A stretch of 43,699 nt of DNA from an uncultured Methylotenera sp. (GCF_946479685.1 NZ_CAMLGS010000021.1:1-43699); one strand, 5' to 3'; shown: positions 1-8,149, numbered from the stretch's first letter. Translations and numbers: made by a program. The notes: generated from the sequence alone by a model not told the origin.

Positions 1-1238
1 GCTGATTCATTTTTTGCTGGTGCTGCACTAGCAACAGTCTCACCCACAGGATGTGGTGCTACCACCGCGCCTGGACGCAGTTTAATAATGTTGTCGGTAA
101 TCACTTTGTCACCCGTTGCCAAGCCACTTAAGATCACCCAATTTTTACCAACCCAATTACCTGTCACAACTGGCTTAACTACCACTTCATTTTTCTCATT
201 AGCCACAAACACAAATCGGCCTTGGTCACTATTTAATACTGAAGTCTGCGGCACCAAGAAAACACCGTCTTTTTGACCGGTAATCACTCTGATTCTGGCA
301 AACTGGCCTGGTAATAAGCGTCTATCAGCATTATCAAAAGTTGCACGCAGTTGTTGTGTGCCTAATTGCGGGTCAATACCGCTAGCAGCAAAGTTAAGTT
401 GGCCTGATTTGGCATACTCTTCACCGCTTGGTAGTACCAATCTAACCTCTTTCACGCTTTTTTGCGTTAATGGGCCGCCCAATTGCGCCAACTCCGCATC
501 AGATAAGCTAAAGCGCACCCAGATTGGGCTGATTTGGCTAACAGTGCTTAATAAACTAGTATTAGCACTTACCAATGCACCTTCAGACAATTCAAATCGA
601 CCCGCTACCCCAGACAATGGCGATGTCACGGTGGTATAAGATAAATTCAATTCAGCCTCACGCACTGCAGCTTCATATTGAGCCAAGCTCGCTGTAGCTA
701 ATGCATTATCAGAATTCGCATTATCAGCCTCACGCTGACTAACTGATTGCGTTGCCACTAACGCCTGCAAACGTTGTGATTCACGCTTTGCTTGATCAAA
801 ACGTGCTTTTTGCTGGGCCAACTGTGCTTTTGCATTAGCTAATGCAATTTGATAAGGCACAGGGTCAATTAAAAACATGGCTTGACCAGCTTTGACTGGC
901 TCGCCTTCTTCAAATAGCTTTTTAAGTAGAATGCCGCCAACACGCGGTCTGATTTCCACTTCTTTTGCGCCTTCAGTCTGTGCCACAGCCTCTGCACTCA
1001 ATGGCACAGTACCTGGCGCCATGGTGATGACACCTACCGGCATAGGTGGCATCGCCCCCTGAGCCTGACCGCCATTCTCTTGCTTACTGCAAGCTGCCAG
1101 CATAGAACCAACCAAGACGCCAATCAGCGCCAACATCATTCCTGATGCCATCAAGGTTCGCTTCGCATGCGCAGCTTGTGCGCCAATCGACTGTATTTGA
1201 ATATGCTGCTGATTCTGACTTGCGGTCTTATGTGCCAT
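1..1238 (-). CDS. RND efflux periplasmic adaptor (MexA/AcrA family), 3' end outside window
   Basis: Membrane-fusion protein that links an inner-membrane RND pump to an outer-membrane channel in multidrug or solvent efflux. The 412 visible codons have no stop, so the C-terminus and probably the pump gene lie beyond the left edge. Visible order: a hydrophobic signal segment (about 31-49) ending in lipobox Leu-Ala-Ala-Cys50, the first half of the lipoyl-like domain, a helical hairpin rich in Ala/Gln (about 135-200), then the returning lipoyl and beta-barrel parts (TSPLSGVAGRF; PIWVRFSLSD). A GGAG seven bases upstream supports the ATG at 1238, yet this leaves about 29 polar residues ahead of the lipoprotein signal, which is long for the family. 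A start at Met30 is possible but lacks a clear ribosome site. The gene is divergent from a TetR-type gene across an operator-like palindrome, as in acrR/acrAB and ttgR/ttgABC. The exact pump type is not determinable here. Confidence 0.92.
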   Translation of the reverse strand, partial: MAHKTASQNQQHIQIQSIGAQAAHAKRTLMASGMMLALIGVLVGSMLAACSKQENGGQAQGAMPPMPVGVITMAPGTVPLSAEAVAQTEGAKEVEIRPRVGGILLKKLFEEGEPVKAGQAMFLIDPVPYQIALANAKAQLAQQKARFDQAKRESQRLQALVATQSVSQREADNANSDNALATASLAQYEAAVREAELNLSYTTVTSPLSGVAGRFELSEGALVSANTSLLSTVSQISPIWVRFSLSDAELAQLGGPLTQKSVKEVRLVLPSGEEYAKSGQLNFAASGIDPQLGTQQLRATFDNADRRLLPGQFARIRVITGQKDGVFLVPQTSVLNSDQGRFVFVANEKNEVVVKPVVTGNWVGKNWVILSGLATGDKVITDNIIKLRPGAVVAPHPVGETVASAAPAKNES

Positions 1239-1314
1239 TGAAAACTCCACGGTTGTGTTATAACTAACTAATTATTCTACGTTTTTATTAAAAATAAAAG
1301 ACATCTGCTATTGC

Positions 1315-1363
1315 TTACATACAGATTTGTATGTATATTATATACAAACAGGAATGTATGTAA
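1315..1363. promoter_or_regulatory. Nested/tandem AcrR-type operator palindromes
   Basis: In the spacer between the efflux adaptor and its TetR-type gene, TACATACA (1316-1323) and TGTATGTA (1328-1335) form a perfect 8-bp inverted repeat with a 4-bp spacer. TTTGTAT (1326-1332) pairs with ATACAAA (1342-1348). TTACATACA (1315-1323) pairs with TGTATGTAA (1355-1363). The half-site TACATACA/TGTATGTA matches the known E. coli AcrR operator half-site. The layout suggests two adjacent repressor sites covering both divergent promoters. Binding by the neighbouring repressor is inference. Confidence 0.8.
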
Positions 1364-1427
1364 AGGCCAATTGATTTAAAATAGCAATCAATTGAGTTTT
1401 AAATTAAGTGTTATCAGTGAGATTAAT

Positions 1428-2051
1428 ATGGTCAGAAAAACCAAAGAAGATGCAGAACTTACCCGCCAAAAAATTGTGGATGCGGCGCGCACGGTGTTTC
1501 TCGCACGCGGAGTAAGCAGATCAACCTTGGAGCATATTGCCTCACAAGCCGATGTCACACGCGGCGCTGTTTACTGGCACTTTAAAAACAAAACAGAAAT
1601 CTTCCACGCCATACGCGAGCAAGTGTTTTTACCACTGATTGACCGTATGGATGACACGTTGGCAATTTCGGCCGACAACTCACAAAACCCGCTAGATCAA
1701 ATTGAAGCAAGTATGTGCAGTACCATACATGAGCTAAATGACAATATGGAGATGCGCGAGATCTACGAAATCATGATGATTAAGTGCGAATATGTCGATG
1801 AGTTTGCATTAGTGCTGCATCAAATCATGAACAACTGCTCTAGTCTGGTCGAGAAAATTGAAGTCGCCTATGAGCGTGCGCAGTCACTCAACCTATTAGC
1901 CACGGCACTGACACCACGCGCACTGGCTTTGGACACGCACTTATTCTTTGGTGGATTACTGCATATGTGGGTAAAAGATGCTGACGGCAGTAAATTCAGA
2001 TATCAAGCGGTGGACCTGATTAAATCCCACATCAAATTACGTAGAAAATAA
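1428..2051 (+). CDS. TetR/AcrR-family transcriptional repressor of efflux
   Basis: Probable ligand-responsive repressor of the divergent efflux operon. The N-terminal helix-turn-helix is clear: TRQKIVDAARTVFLARG, then the recognition region SQADVTRGAVYWHFKNKTEI, which follows the TetR signature closely. The remaining part is a helical ligand-binding and dimerisation domain like the AcrR/TtgR/MexR-associated subgroup. I place the start at the ATG at 1428, giving 207 residues beginning MVRKTKEDAE, because AcrR/TtgR homologues start this way. An in-frame TTG at 1392 would add 12 poorly conserved residues and lies close to the operator. The family usually binds the intergenic palindrome and represses both itself and the pump, and such a palindrome is present at 1315-1363. 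No gene symbol is assigned because the effector is unknown. Confidence 0.93.
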   Translation: MVRKTKEDAELTRQKIVDAARTVFLARGVSRSTLEHIASQADVTRGAVYWHFKNKTEIFHAIREQVFLPLIDRMDDTLAISADNSQNPLDQIEASMCSTIHELNDNMEMREIYEIMMIKCEYVDEFALVLHQIMNNCSSLVEKIEVAYERAQSLNLLATALTPRALALDTHLFFGGLLHMWVKDADGSKFRYQAVDLIKSHIKLRRK

Positions 2052-2117
2052 AGAATAAACCTTGTAGAACAGTGACTGTAGCGATACCATACGCAGATAT
2101 TGAGCGTTGGAGGCATT

Positions 2118-2441
2118 GTGGCTATTTATACTGGTGAAATTTACGGTAAACAAACCGCAAGCAAATTTGTGATGTACAACGTGCTGAAGGTGAGCAAGCA
2201 AGTTGTTACCTTACAAAATATAGATAACCCACTCAGCCTGTTTGAAACTACTGAACAAAAACTAAACGCATCAGGCTACATCCGCGTCAGCCAAACCCCA
2301 TTCATCGATTTAGAATCCACCACCCCTAAACGTCGCAAAGCCGCAAAGAAGCCGACACGCTGCCCACTAACCTTTGACTTCCTGGAAGAGCGTGCAGACA
2401 GCGAACGCCCTGCACCTATCATGCAGGACCTATTCAGCTAG
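2118..2441 (+). CDS. Small hypothetical protein with basic patch
   Basis: Not recognised. About 107 residues when started at the GTG at 2118, chosen because GGAGG lies four bases before it. An in-frame TTG at 2100 would add six residues but has no ribosome site. The N-terminal half looks like a small beta-rich fold (MAIYTGEIYGKQTASKF, VLKVSKQVVTLQNID). The C-terminal half contains a Lys/Arg-rich stretch, KRRKAAKKPTR, that could contact nucleic acid, followed by an acidic tail ending in MQDLFS. It lies 66 bp downstream of the TetR-type gene on the same strand and may be co-transcribed with it. It converges on rimO. No signal peptide or membrane segment is visible. Coding status rests on the good ribosome site and unbroken length. 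Confidence 0.6.
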   Translation: MAIYTGEIYGKQTASKFVMYNVLKVSKQVVTLQNIDNPLSLFETTEQKLNASGYIRVSQTPFIDLESTTPKRRKAAKKPTRCPLTFDFLEERADSERPAPIMQDLFS

Positions 2442-2452
2442 CAGCCAACTAA

Positions 2453-2497
2453 GTTAGCTGCATGTTGGTTAGCTGCATGTTGATTAGCTACGTGGTG
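2453..2497. repeat. 15-bp tandem repeat x3 spanning the rimO stop codon
   Basis: Two identical units GTTAGCTGCATGTTG (2453-2467 and 2468-2482) are followed by a diverged third unit, ATTAGCTACGTGGTG (2483-2497), that contains the end of rimO. Because the period is 15, the rimO stop (TTA on the plus strand at 2484-2486) is repeated in frame at 2469-2471 and 2454-2456. The likely origin is slippage or duplication at the gene end. Confidence 0.9.
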
Positions 2498-3839
2498 GCC
2501 CACCGCGCAAATCGTGGCCATCAGCACTATAGATTTCCACCTCAACAAAGTCACCAGGGTTCAAGCCTTCTGCATCTTCAAGGTAAACCACACCGTCAAT
2601 CTCTGGTGCATCCGCTTTAGTGCGGCCGATAGCCTCGATATTACCTTCAACATCCGTCACGATTTCATCCACCAATACGGTTTGAATGCTGCCAATCTTG
2701 GCATGTACTTTAGCAGCACTAATGCGCTCCTGCACTTCCATAAAGCGGCTTAAGCGTTCTTGTTTAACCTCTTCCGGTACTTGATCTGGCAAGGCATTAG
2801 CTGCGGCACCATCTACTGCGGAATAAGCAAAACAGCCTACTCTATCCAATTGCGCTTCTTCCATGAAGTCTAGCAGCTGTTTAAAGTCATCTTCGGTCTC
2901 GCCAGGGAAGCCAGCAATAAATGTACTGCGAATCGTAATATCCGGGCAGATTTCACGCCAAGCTTTGATACGCGCCAAGTTATTTTCACTGCTTGCCGGA
3001 CGTTTCATTGATTTCAAGATACGTGGACTAGCGTGCTGGAATGGCACATCCAGATACGGCAGAATCAGGCCATCCGCCATCAATGGGATCACCTCATCCA
3101 CATGTGGGTATGGATACACATAGTGTAAACGTGTCCATACACCCAGTTCGCTTAACGCTTGTGTTAACTCTGTCATACGGGTCTTAACCGGACGACCGTT
3201 CCAGAAACCTGGGCGATATTTCACATCTACACCATATGCTGAGGTATCTTGTGAAATTACTAGAATCTCGCTAACACCGGCATTGACCAGGTTTTCAGCT
3301 TCATTCAGCACTTCGCCAATTGGACGGCTGACTAAGTCACCACGCATGCTAGGAATAATACAGAAGCTACAGCGGTGGTTACAGCCTTCTGAAATTTTCA
3401 GATAAGCATAATGCTTAGGTGTCAGCCTAACGCCTTGTGGCGGCACTAAATCAATAAATGGCTCATGCGGTTTAGGCAGGTTTGCATGCACAGCGGTCAT
3501 CACTTCTTCTAGCGCATGTGGGCCTGTAACAGCCAGTACGCTAGGGTGCGCGGCCTCAACTACGCCTTTTTTAGCTCCTAAACAGCCAGTGACAATCACT
3601 TTACCGTTTTTGTTAATCGCCTCACCAATCGCATCTAGCGATTCTTCAACCGCACTATCAATAAAACCACAGGTATTAACGACCACCAAATCCGCTTCGC
3701 CATAGCTGCCAGAAATTTCGTAGCCTTCTGCACGTAATTGGGTGAGAATACGCTCTGCGTCTGAGCCTGCCTTAGGGCAGCCTAACGATACAAAGCCTAC
3801 TTTAGGCGTGGAGTTTTTGCTTGTAGTACTCATTGTCAT
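2484..3839 (-). CDS. rimO: Ribosomal protein uS12 methylthiotransferase RimO
   Basis: Radical-SAM methylthiotransferase that adds a methylthio group to the conserved aspartate of ribosomal protein S12 in the cytoplasm, using two [4Fe-4S] clusters. The 451 residues match full length. The N-terminal UPF0004 domain carries the auxiliary-cluster cysteines C21 ([10 protein letters not shown]), C57 ([10 protein letters not shown]) and C86 ([10 protein letters not shown]). The radical-SAM motif C153-x3-C157-x2-C160 sits in [21 protein letters not shown]-terminal TRAM-like domain (about 380-450) ends GGPPRS. RimO-specific stretches include [10 protein letters not shown] and [10 protein letters not shown], which separate it from MiaB. 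There are two possible starts, ATG at 3839 or 3833, with little difference. It is divergent from a small membrane protein gene 31 bp away. Its stop codon is part of a 15-bp tandem repeat. Confidence 0.97.
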   Translation of the reverse strand: MTMSTTSKNSTPKVGFVSLGCPKAGSDAERILTQLRAEGYEISGSYGEADLVVVNTCGFIDSAVEESLDAIGEAINKNGKVIVTGCLGAKKGVVEAAHPSVLAVTGPHALEEVMTAVHANLPKPHEPFIDLVPPQGVRLTPKHYAYLKISEGCNHRCSFCIIPSMRGDLVSRPIGEVLNEAENLVNAGVSEILVISQDTSAYGVDVKYRPGFWNGRPVKTRMTELTQALSELGVWTRLHYVYPYPHVDEVIPLMADGLILPYLDVPFQHASPRILKSMKRPASSENNLARIKAWREICPDITIRSTFIAGFPGETEDDFKQLLDFMEEAQLDRVGCFAYSAVDGAAANALPDQVPEEVKQERLSRFMEVQERISAAKVHAKIGSIQTVLVDEIVTDVEGNIEAIGRTKADAPEIDGVVYLEDAEGLNPGDFVEVEIYSADGHDLRGGPPRS

Positions 3840-3870
3840 AAAAACCTATAAATCTTAAAAATTAATTCGA

Positions 3871-4095
3871 ATGTATATTATTGCAATTGCTTGGATGTAT
3901 GTTGTGGTGCTCATGGCAGCCACTGAAAAATCAATCGCTGCCGGCGTACTCACGTTTGTGTTTTATGGCTTACTGCCCTGCGCCCTGCTACTGTGGCTGC
4001 TCGGGGTTAAACATCGGCGCCATCAACAAAGCAAACAATCAATGGATGAGATAACCCACCCAGAAGATGGAACTGACGCCAAAAGCGATGAGTAG
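3871..4095 (+). CDS. Small two-helix membrane protein
   Basis: Unknown function. The 74 residues contain two likely transmembrane segments (about 2-17, IIAIAWMYVVVLMAA, and about 24-45, AGVLTFVFYGLLPCALLLWLL). A basic stretch KHRRHQQSK and an acidic tail follow, suggesting a small inner-membrane protein with a cytoplasmic C-terminus. Small proteins of this kind are common in betaproteobacteria, but I cannot name a family. No Shine-Dalgarno is evident before the ATG. Its last 57 bp overlap antisense to the 3' end of the ZIP transporter gene, so both reading frames are constrained there. It is divergent from rimO, with only 31 bp between the two start codons. Confidence 0.6.
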   Translation: MYIIAIAWMYVVVLMAATEKSIAAGVLTFVFYGLLPCALLLWLLGVKHRRHQQSKQSMDEITHPEDGTDAKSDE

Positions 4096-4941
4096 CACCT
4101 GACTGATGGTTGCTTTTAATTCTGTACGCTTATGCAGGCTAGGAATCAAATCCGCTACTGCCACATACAGCATGCTGGCCGCCGCCAAACCTAAAATATA
4201 AGGCACCCAACTCATCACGTATTGCAACGCATAGTACGCAATCAAGCCACCTACCAAGGTGGCCAGGCTAGACACCAAATTAAATACCAGCGCCTGCTTC
4301 TTGCTGTACCCAGAGTGCAGCAAGATTAAAAAGTCGCCCACTTCTTGTGGGATTTCGTGCGAAATAATGGCCAACGCCGTCACTACGCCCAATTTAACGT
4401 CTACCAAAAATGCCGCAGCGATTAAAACGCCATCCACAAAATTATGAAAAGTATCGCCTATCATAATCATCATGCCACTGCGCCCACTATCGTGGTGATG
4501 CGCATGCGAGTGACTGTGCACCTGCGTTAATGATGGCGTTTTTGTAGCAGTGACTGCTTTATATTTATGGCTGCCCGCCGTTGCTTCAGATTGCGGATGC
4601 GTTAATGGGCAATCTTTCTCAGTATGAATCGCATGCACTTCGCAGTGATCGCCATGGCAATGCCGCCAAATCACCAGTTTTTCCAGCACAAAAAACAATA
4701 GCAACCCAAATAACAGGGTTGCAGAAATGCTTTCTATACTACTCGCTTCATGAAAAGCATGGGGAAGAATTTCTAAAAACACCGCACCTAACATCGCTCC
4801 AATCGCGTAGCTGACCAGCATAGGAATCCATGCCGTGCGCAGATTAAGTGCAAACAACGCTGCCAAAGCTACGCTCAACACCCCGCCAGTAAAGCTAGAG
4901 ATAATAATCCACGCAAGAATAGGTAACTCGGGAATGCTCAT
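4039..4941 (-). CDS. ZIP-family divalent metal transporter
   Basis: Inner-membrane metal permease of the ZIP family (zinc or a similar divalent cation; direction and substrate not determinable). The 300 residues contain about eight hydrophobic helices. The diagnostic motifs of ZIP helices IV and V are present: HNFVDGVLIA (His-Asn-x-x-Asp-Gly) and ISHEIPQEVGD. The long cytoplasmic loop between helices III and IV is rich in histidine: HCHGDHCEVHAIH, then a cluster HSHSHAHHHD, the usual metal-sensing loop. It lies 33 bp downstream of pgeF on the same strand and could be transcribed with rluD-pgeF. Its 3' end overlaps the convergent small membrane protein gene by 57 bp. It resembles ZIP proteins of the gufA/ZupT-like bacterial groups more than ZntB/CorA. 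Confidence 0.92.
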   Translation of the reverse strand: MSIPELPILAWIIISSFTGGVLSVALAALFALNLRTAWIPMLVSYAIGAMLGAVFLEILPHAFHEASSIESISATLLFGLLLFFVLEKLVIWRHCHGDHCEVHAIHTEKDCPLTHPQSEATAGSHKYKAVTATKTPSLTQVHSHSHAHHHDSGRSGMMIMIGDTFHNFVDGVLIAAAFLVDVKLGVVTALAIISHEIPQEVGDFLILLHSGYSKKQALVFNLVSSLATLVGGLIAYYALQYVMSWVPYILGLAAASMLYVAVADLIPSLHKRTELKATISQVLLIAFGVSSIFWVGYLIH

Positions 4942-4974
4942 GCAACACTTTAGATCAATAATGAAAGAGCGCTA

Positions 4975-5772
4975 TTATAACTGAGCGGCTGTCACATCTC
5001 TATGTGATTCCAACCAAATCATGCTTGCCATACGTCCGGTAACATTATCGCGCCTAAAGGAGAAAAAGCGCGATTGATCTGTGTAGGTACAAAAATCTTC
5101 ATTTTCGCCGGCACCATAAATGGCAGTCACCCCAATACGGTTAAGGCGCTGCTGCGCAATCAAGTACAAGTTACCCAACCATTTATCGCCAGATAGCGAC
5201 TGCTCCAGCATTTTAAATGCCTGACCGGCCTGGCTATCTTTTGCAATAAACTGCTCACGCACATCGCCACCAACTTCAAATGCATTAGGGCCTATGGCCG
5301 GACCTAACCAAACCAATACCTCATCAGCTGGCACTTGCATTTTCTGCACTGCGGCTTCAATCACGCCATCGCACAGCCCACGCCAGCCGGCATGCACCGC
5401 AGCAACGACACTACCCTTTTTATCACACAGCAAGACCGGCAAGCAGTCGGCCGTCATGGTTACACAGACTACATTCACTTTAGTGGTAAAAGATGCATCT
5501 GCATTTTGCAAACAGGTGCTAGTGGCGGCATCAATCACATCGGTACCGTGCACCTGGTTCACCCAAACCGGTTCACTGGGTAGATACGGGCTTAACAATT
5601 GACGATTCGTCGCTACCGCCATTGCGTCATCTTGCACATGGGCACCCAAATTCAAACTGGCATAAGGTGCAATACTCACGCCACCGACACGCGTGGTTTG
5701 CAACGCTTTGACATTGCTAGGTGCAGGCCAATTAGGGGTAATGAAGGTAATAGGTGCAGCGCTCGCCATCAT
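4975..5772 (-). CDS. pgeF: Peptidoglycan editing factor PgeF / YfiH-type purine nucleoside phosphorylase
   Basis: Member of the laccase-domain (DUF152, YfiH/YlmD) family. Members have been described as copper polyphenol oxidases, adenosine/purine nucleoside-cleaving enzymes, and, in E. coli, a factor that removes L-Ser from mis-made peptidoglycan precursors. The zinc-site motifs are visible: VNQVHGTDVID (first His), MTADCLPVLLC (Cys) and VAAVHAGWRGLCDGV (second His). The 265 residues match the family. Two adjacent ATGs (5772, 5769) sit behind an AATGGA ribosome site. rluD ends 18 bp upstream on the same strand, which is the conserved rluD-yfiH arrangement of proteobacteria and suggests one transcript. 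Confidence 0.93.
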   Translation of the reverse strand: MMASAAPITFITPNWPAPSNVKALQTTRVGGVSIAPYASLNLGAHVQDDAMAVATNRQLLSPYLPSEPVWVNQVHGTDVIDAATSTCLQNADASFTTKVNVVCVTMTADCLPVLLCDKKGSVVAAVHAGWRGLCDGVIEAAVQKMQVPADEVLVWLGPAIGPNAFEVGGDVREQFIAKDSQAGQAFKMLEQSLSGDKWLGNLYLIAQQRLNRIGVTAIYGAGENEDFCTYTDQSRFFSFRRDNVTGRMASMIWLESHRDVTAAQL

Positions 5773-5790
5773 GATTCCATTCGTTCAGAA

Positions 5791-6897
5791 CTAAACTTCT
5801 TCCTCATCATCGAAATCGGCGTCATCTTCGTCTTCATCGAACAGATCGTCGTCATCATACTCATAGTCCTCATCCGCTAGGTAAGGTTCCATGCTTAGCT
5901 CGAAGTCCTCTTCCTCGTCATCACGCTCATCCTCATGACGCATCGCTTCCAACAATACTTTCATATCATCGGCCAGCTCAATTTGCCACTCCATAAACTC
6001 ATTGGTGGCAGGATGCACCAAGCCAAGCTTGATAGCGTGTAGCGCTTGGCGGTGAAATTGACTCACTGCATCACGCAGCGTTTGCGTCATGGCACGAATC
6101 GGCACAATGCCGCGGAAACCATAAACCGGGTCACCTACCAAAGGTGCTTTCAAGTGCTGCATATGCACACGAATCTGGTGGGTACGGCCTGTTTCCAGAT
6201 TGCAGCGCAAATAAGTCTGCACGGAGAAACGCTCCAGGATTTCATAACGCGTAACAGCTGGTTTACCCATGCGGTTAATCGCCATTTTAGTACGCGAGCG
6301 CGGGTCGCGGCCCAAAGGCTGATCCACCACACCATTGCGCCAGAGTTGGCCCCATACGATGGCGCGATACTCACGCTTCACGGTACGCGCCTGTAACTGG
6401 CGCACCAAATGCGTCTGCGCATTTAAGGTTTTAGCCACCACCAGCAAACCGCTGGTTTCTTTATCTAAACGATGCACAATACCAGCACGCGGTACATCAT
6501 GTAATTGCGGGGCATGAAATAGCAAAGCATTCAGCAAAGTGCCACTCCAGTTGCCAGCCGCAGGGTGCACTACCATACCGGCAGGTTTATTAACCACCAG
6601 GATGTGGTCATCTTCATACACGATATTCAATGGAATATCTTCTGCGATAAATGCGCGAGATTCTGGTTTTACTTGTACATCAACCGCTACTTTCTCCCCG
6701 CCCCACACTTTAGTTTTTGCGGTGCTAGCCTTGCCGTCCACTGTCACCAAACCAGATTTAATCCAGGCTTGTAGCCTTGAGCGCGAGTGCTCAGGTAGTA
6801 GTTTTTGCAAAGCAACATCTAGACGCAAGCCGCCTAAGTCCGATGAAATCGTGAGATGAATTAGGTTATTAAGAGATTGTTGAGTAGCGTCTGTCAT
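5791..6897 (-). CDS. rluD: 23S rRNA pseudouridine synthase RluD with acidic C-terminal tail
   Basis: Converts specific uridines in helix 69 of 23S rRNA (1911/1915/1917 by E. coli numbering) to pseudouridine, which is important for late large-subunit assembly. An S4 RNA-binding domain occupies about 20-80 (GGLRLDVALQKLLPEHSRSR). The RluA-family catalytic domain carries the motif VHRLDKETSG with catalytic Asp145, preceded by VVNKPAGMVVHP. The core matches RluD, but the protein continues to 368 residues with a C-terminal tail from about residue 317 that is dominated by Asp and Glu and ends DADFDDEEEV. Typical RluD proteins end near 320-330, so the tail is an addition. It is divergent from bamD with 38 bp between starts, as in E. 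coli (rluD/bamD), and is followed by pgeF. Confidence 0.96.
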   Translation of the reverse strand: MTDATQQSLNNLIHLTISSDLGGLRLDVALQKLLPEHSRSRLQAWIKSGLVTVDGKASTAKTKVWGGEKVAVDVQVKPESRAFIAEDIPLNIVYEDDHILVVNKPAGMVVHPAAGNWSGTLLNALLFHAPQLHDVPRAGIVHRLDKETSGLLVVAKTLNAQTHLVRQLQARTVKREYRAIVWGQLWRNGVVDQPLGRDPRSRTKMAINRMGKPAVTRYEILERFSVQTYLRCNLETGRTHQIRVHMQHLKAPLVGDPVYGFRGIVPIRAMTQTLRDAVSQFHRQALHAIKLGLVHPATNEFMEWQIELADDMKVLLEAMRHEDERDDEEEDFELSMEPYLADEDYEYDDDDLFDEDEDDADFDDEEEV

Positions 6898-6935
6898 CGG
6901 TTATAATCGTGAGAAATTCTTAAAGGTGGTTTTGC

Positions 6936-7739
6936 ATGAAGTATATCTCAATTTTGGCTTTTACCTTCTTACTCAGTGGTTGTGCGATTTTTGGCGCACC
7001 AACTGAGATTGATGATACGAAAGGCTGGACTGCTGAACGTATTTATCAAGAAGGCGCGGCAAAAATGCAAGACCGCGACTACGACAAAGCCATTGTTTAC
7101 TTCCAAAAACTGGAGTCTCGCTATCCACACGGCAAATACGCGACACAAGCACAGTTAGAAACCGCTTACGCCCATTACAAAAAGCAAGACCCGGTATCAG
7201 CCGTAGCTGCAGCTGACCGCTTTATTAAGCTGCACCCTGATCACCCTAACGTAGATTATGCTTACTACCTCAAAGGCTTAGCCGTATTTAACGAACGCGG
7301 CATTATCGAAAAACTCACCAAACAGCAAGTGAGCGACCGTGACCCACGCGCGTTAAAAGACTCGTTCGCGACCTTTAAAGAGTTAGTTACACGCTACCCA
7401 AAAAGCCGCTATGTAAAAGATGCCACACAACGCATGGTTTACTTGGCAAACAGCCTGTCAGAGCATGAGCTACATGTTGCGCGTTATTACATGAAGCGTA
7501 AGGCTTACGTGGCTGCGATTAACCGTACAAAATATGTGATTGAATATTACCCACAATCGCCGCATGTAGAAGAAGCGCTGGTGATTATGATTAGCGCCTA
7601 CGACTTAATGGGCATGGATGATTTGAAAAATGATACTTTGCGCGTGTTGAAAACCAACTACCCAGATAGCGCGATTTTGACTAAGAATGCACCGGAAGAT
7701 GAACGTGTATGGTGGAAGTTCTGGGAAAGCCTATACTAA
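6936..7739 (+). CDS. bamD: Outer-membrane assembly lipoprotein BamD
   Basis: Essential periplasmic TPR lipoprotein of the BAM complex, which inserts beta-barrel proteins into the outer membrane. The signal peptide ends at lipobox Leu-Ser-Gly-Cys16 (FTFLLSGCAIFG). TPR-like repeats follow: WTAERIYQEGAAKMQDRDYDKAI, YPHGKYATQAQLETAYAHYK and YPKSRYVKDATQRMVYLAN. Total length is 267 residues, close to the E. coli protein (245). AAAGGTGG before the ATG is a good ribosome site. The gene is divergent from rluD, the conserved genomic position. bamB and der are encoded elsewhere in this window (11917-14653), so two BAM lipoproteins are present. Confidence 0.96.
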   Translation: MKYISILAFTFLLSGCAIFGAPTEIDDTKGWTAERIYQEGAAKMQDRDYDKAIVYFQKLESRYPHGKYATQAQLETAYAHYKKQDPVSAVAAADRFIKLHPDHPNVDYAYYLKGLAVFNERGIIEKLTKQQVSDRDPRALKDSFATFKELVTRYPKSRYVKDATQRMVYLANSLSEHELHVARYYMKRKAYVAAINRTKYVIEYYPQSPHVEEALVIMISAYDLMGMDDLKNDTLRVLKTNYPDSAILTKNAPEDERVWWKFWESLY

Positions 7740-7774
7740 ATGAACTAAAGCGTATTTAACGCATCCATTCTTTT

Positions 7775-8110
7775 ATGATGAGGTACTTGAATAAATTACC
7801 GGGGTTCATTAAAACGCCAGCAGGCCTAGAGTGGATTTTGTTCAAAAAACTCCCCCTCATTTTTAGCATTGGAACAGCAGCACTCTGCATTCCAATGCTA
7901 ACGCTCTACCTCAGCAACGACCCACTCAGTCGAGAGCAACAACAAGTCATCTATCAATTGCTGGGGTTACTGTTTAGCACTTGGTTTTTTGTGGGGGCGA
8001 TAGCCATCGGCTGCATCGTTGTCACCATTATGAAAGGGCCAGCCTATGTTGCTGATCCTTACGAACTACCAATAGAAAACAAAACCTTAGAAAAATATCC
8101 TAACTTGTAA
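7775..8110 (+). CDS. Small inner-membrane protein, unknown function
   Basis: Unrecognised 111-residue protein with two strongly hydrophobic segments (about 30-50, LIFSIGTAALCIPMLTLYL, and about 70-93, LLGLLFSTWFFVGAIAIGCIV). They are separated by a polar stretch with SREQQQ and followed by a conserved-looking tail, MKGPAYVADPYELP. The topology suggests two helices with both termini in the cytoplasm. It follows bamD by 35 bp on the same strand, so it is probably in the bamD transcript. Two adjacent ATGs (7775, 7778) are possible starts. No enzymatic motif is visible. Confidence 0.65.
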   Translation: MMRYLNKLPGFIKTPAGLEWILFKKLPLIFSIGTAALCIPMLTLYLSNDPLSREQQQVIYQLLGLLFSTWFFVGAIAIGCIVVTIMKGPAYVADPYELPIENKTLEKYPNL

Positions 8111-8121
8111 TACTCAAGTTG

Positions 8122-8139
8122 TTGGCAATTATCTTGCAC
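8122..8139 (+). promoter_or_regulatory. Sigma-54 (RpoN) -24/-12 promoter upstream of chemoreceptor
   Basis: TGGCAATTATCTTGCA at 8123-8138 matches the sigma-54 consensus TGGCACG-N4-TTGCW at TGGCA and TTGCA, with the invariant GG (8124-8125) and GC (8136-8137) exactly ten bases apart. Transcription would start near 8150, giving a leader of about 540 nt before the chemoreceptor ATG at 8690. The distance is unusual, so an additional internal promoter is possible. Confidence 0.6.
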
Positions 8140-8149
8140 TATCCAATTG

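Noticed and set aside
1392..1427. N-terminal extension of the TetR-type regulator from TTG at 1392.
   Set aside because: The ATG at 1428 gives the family-typical start MVRKTKEDAE and the extension is unlike AcrR/TtgR proteins.
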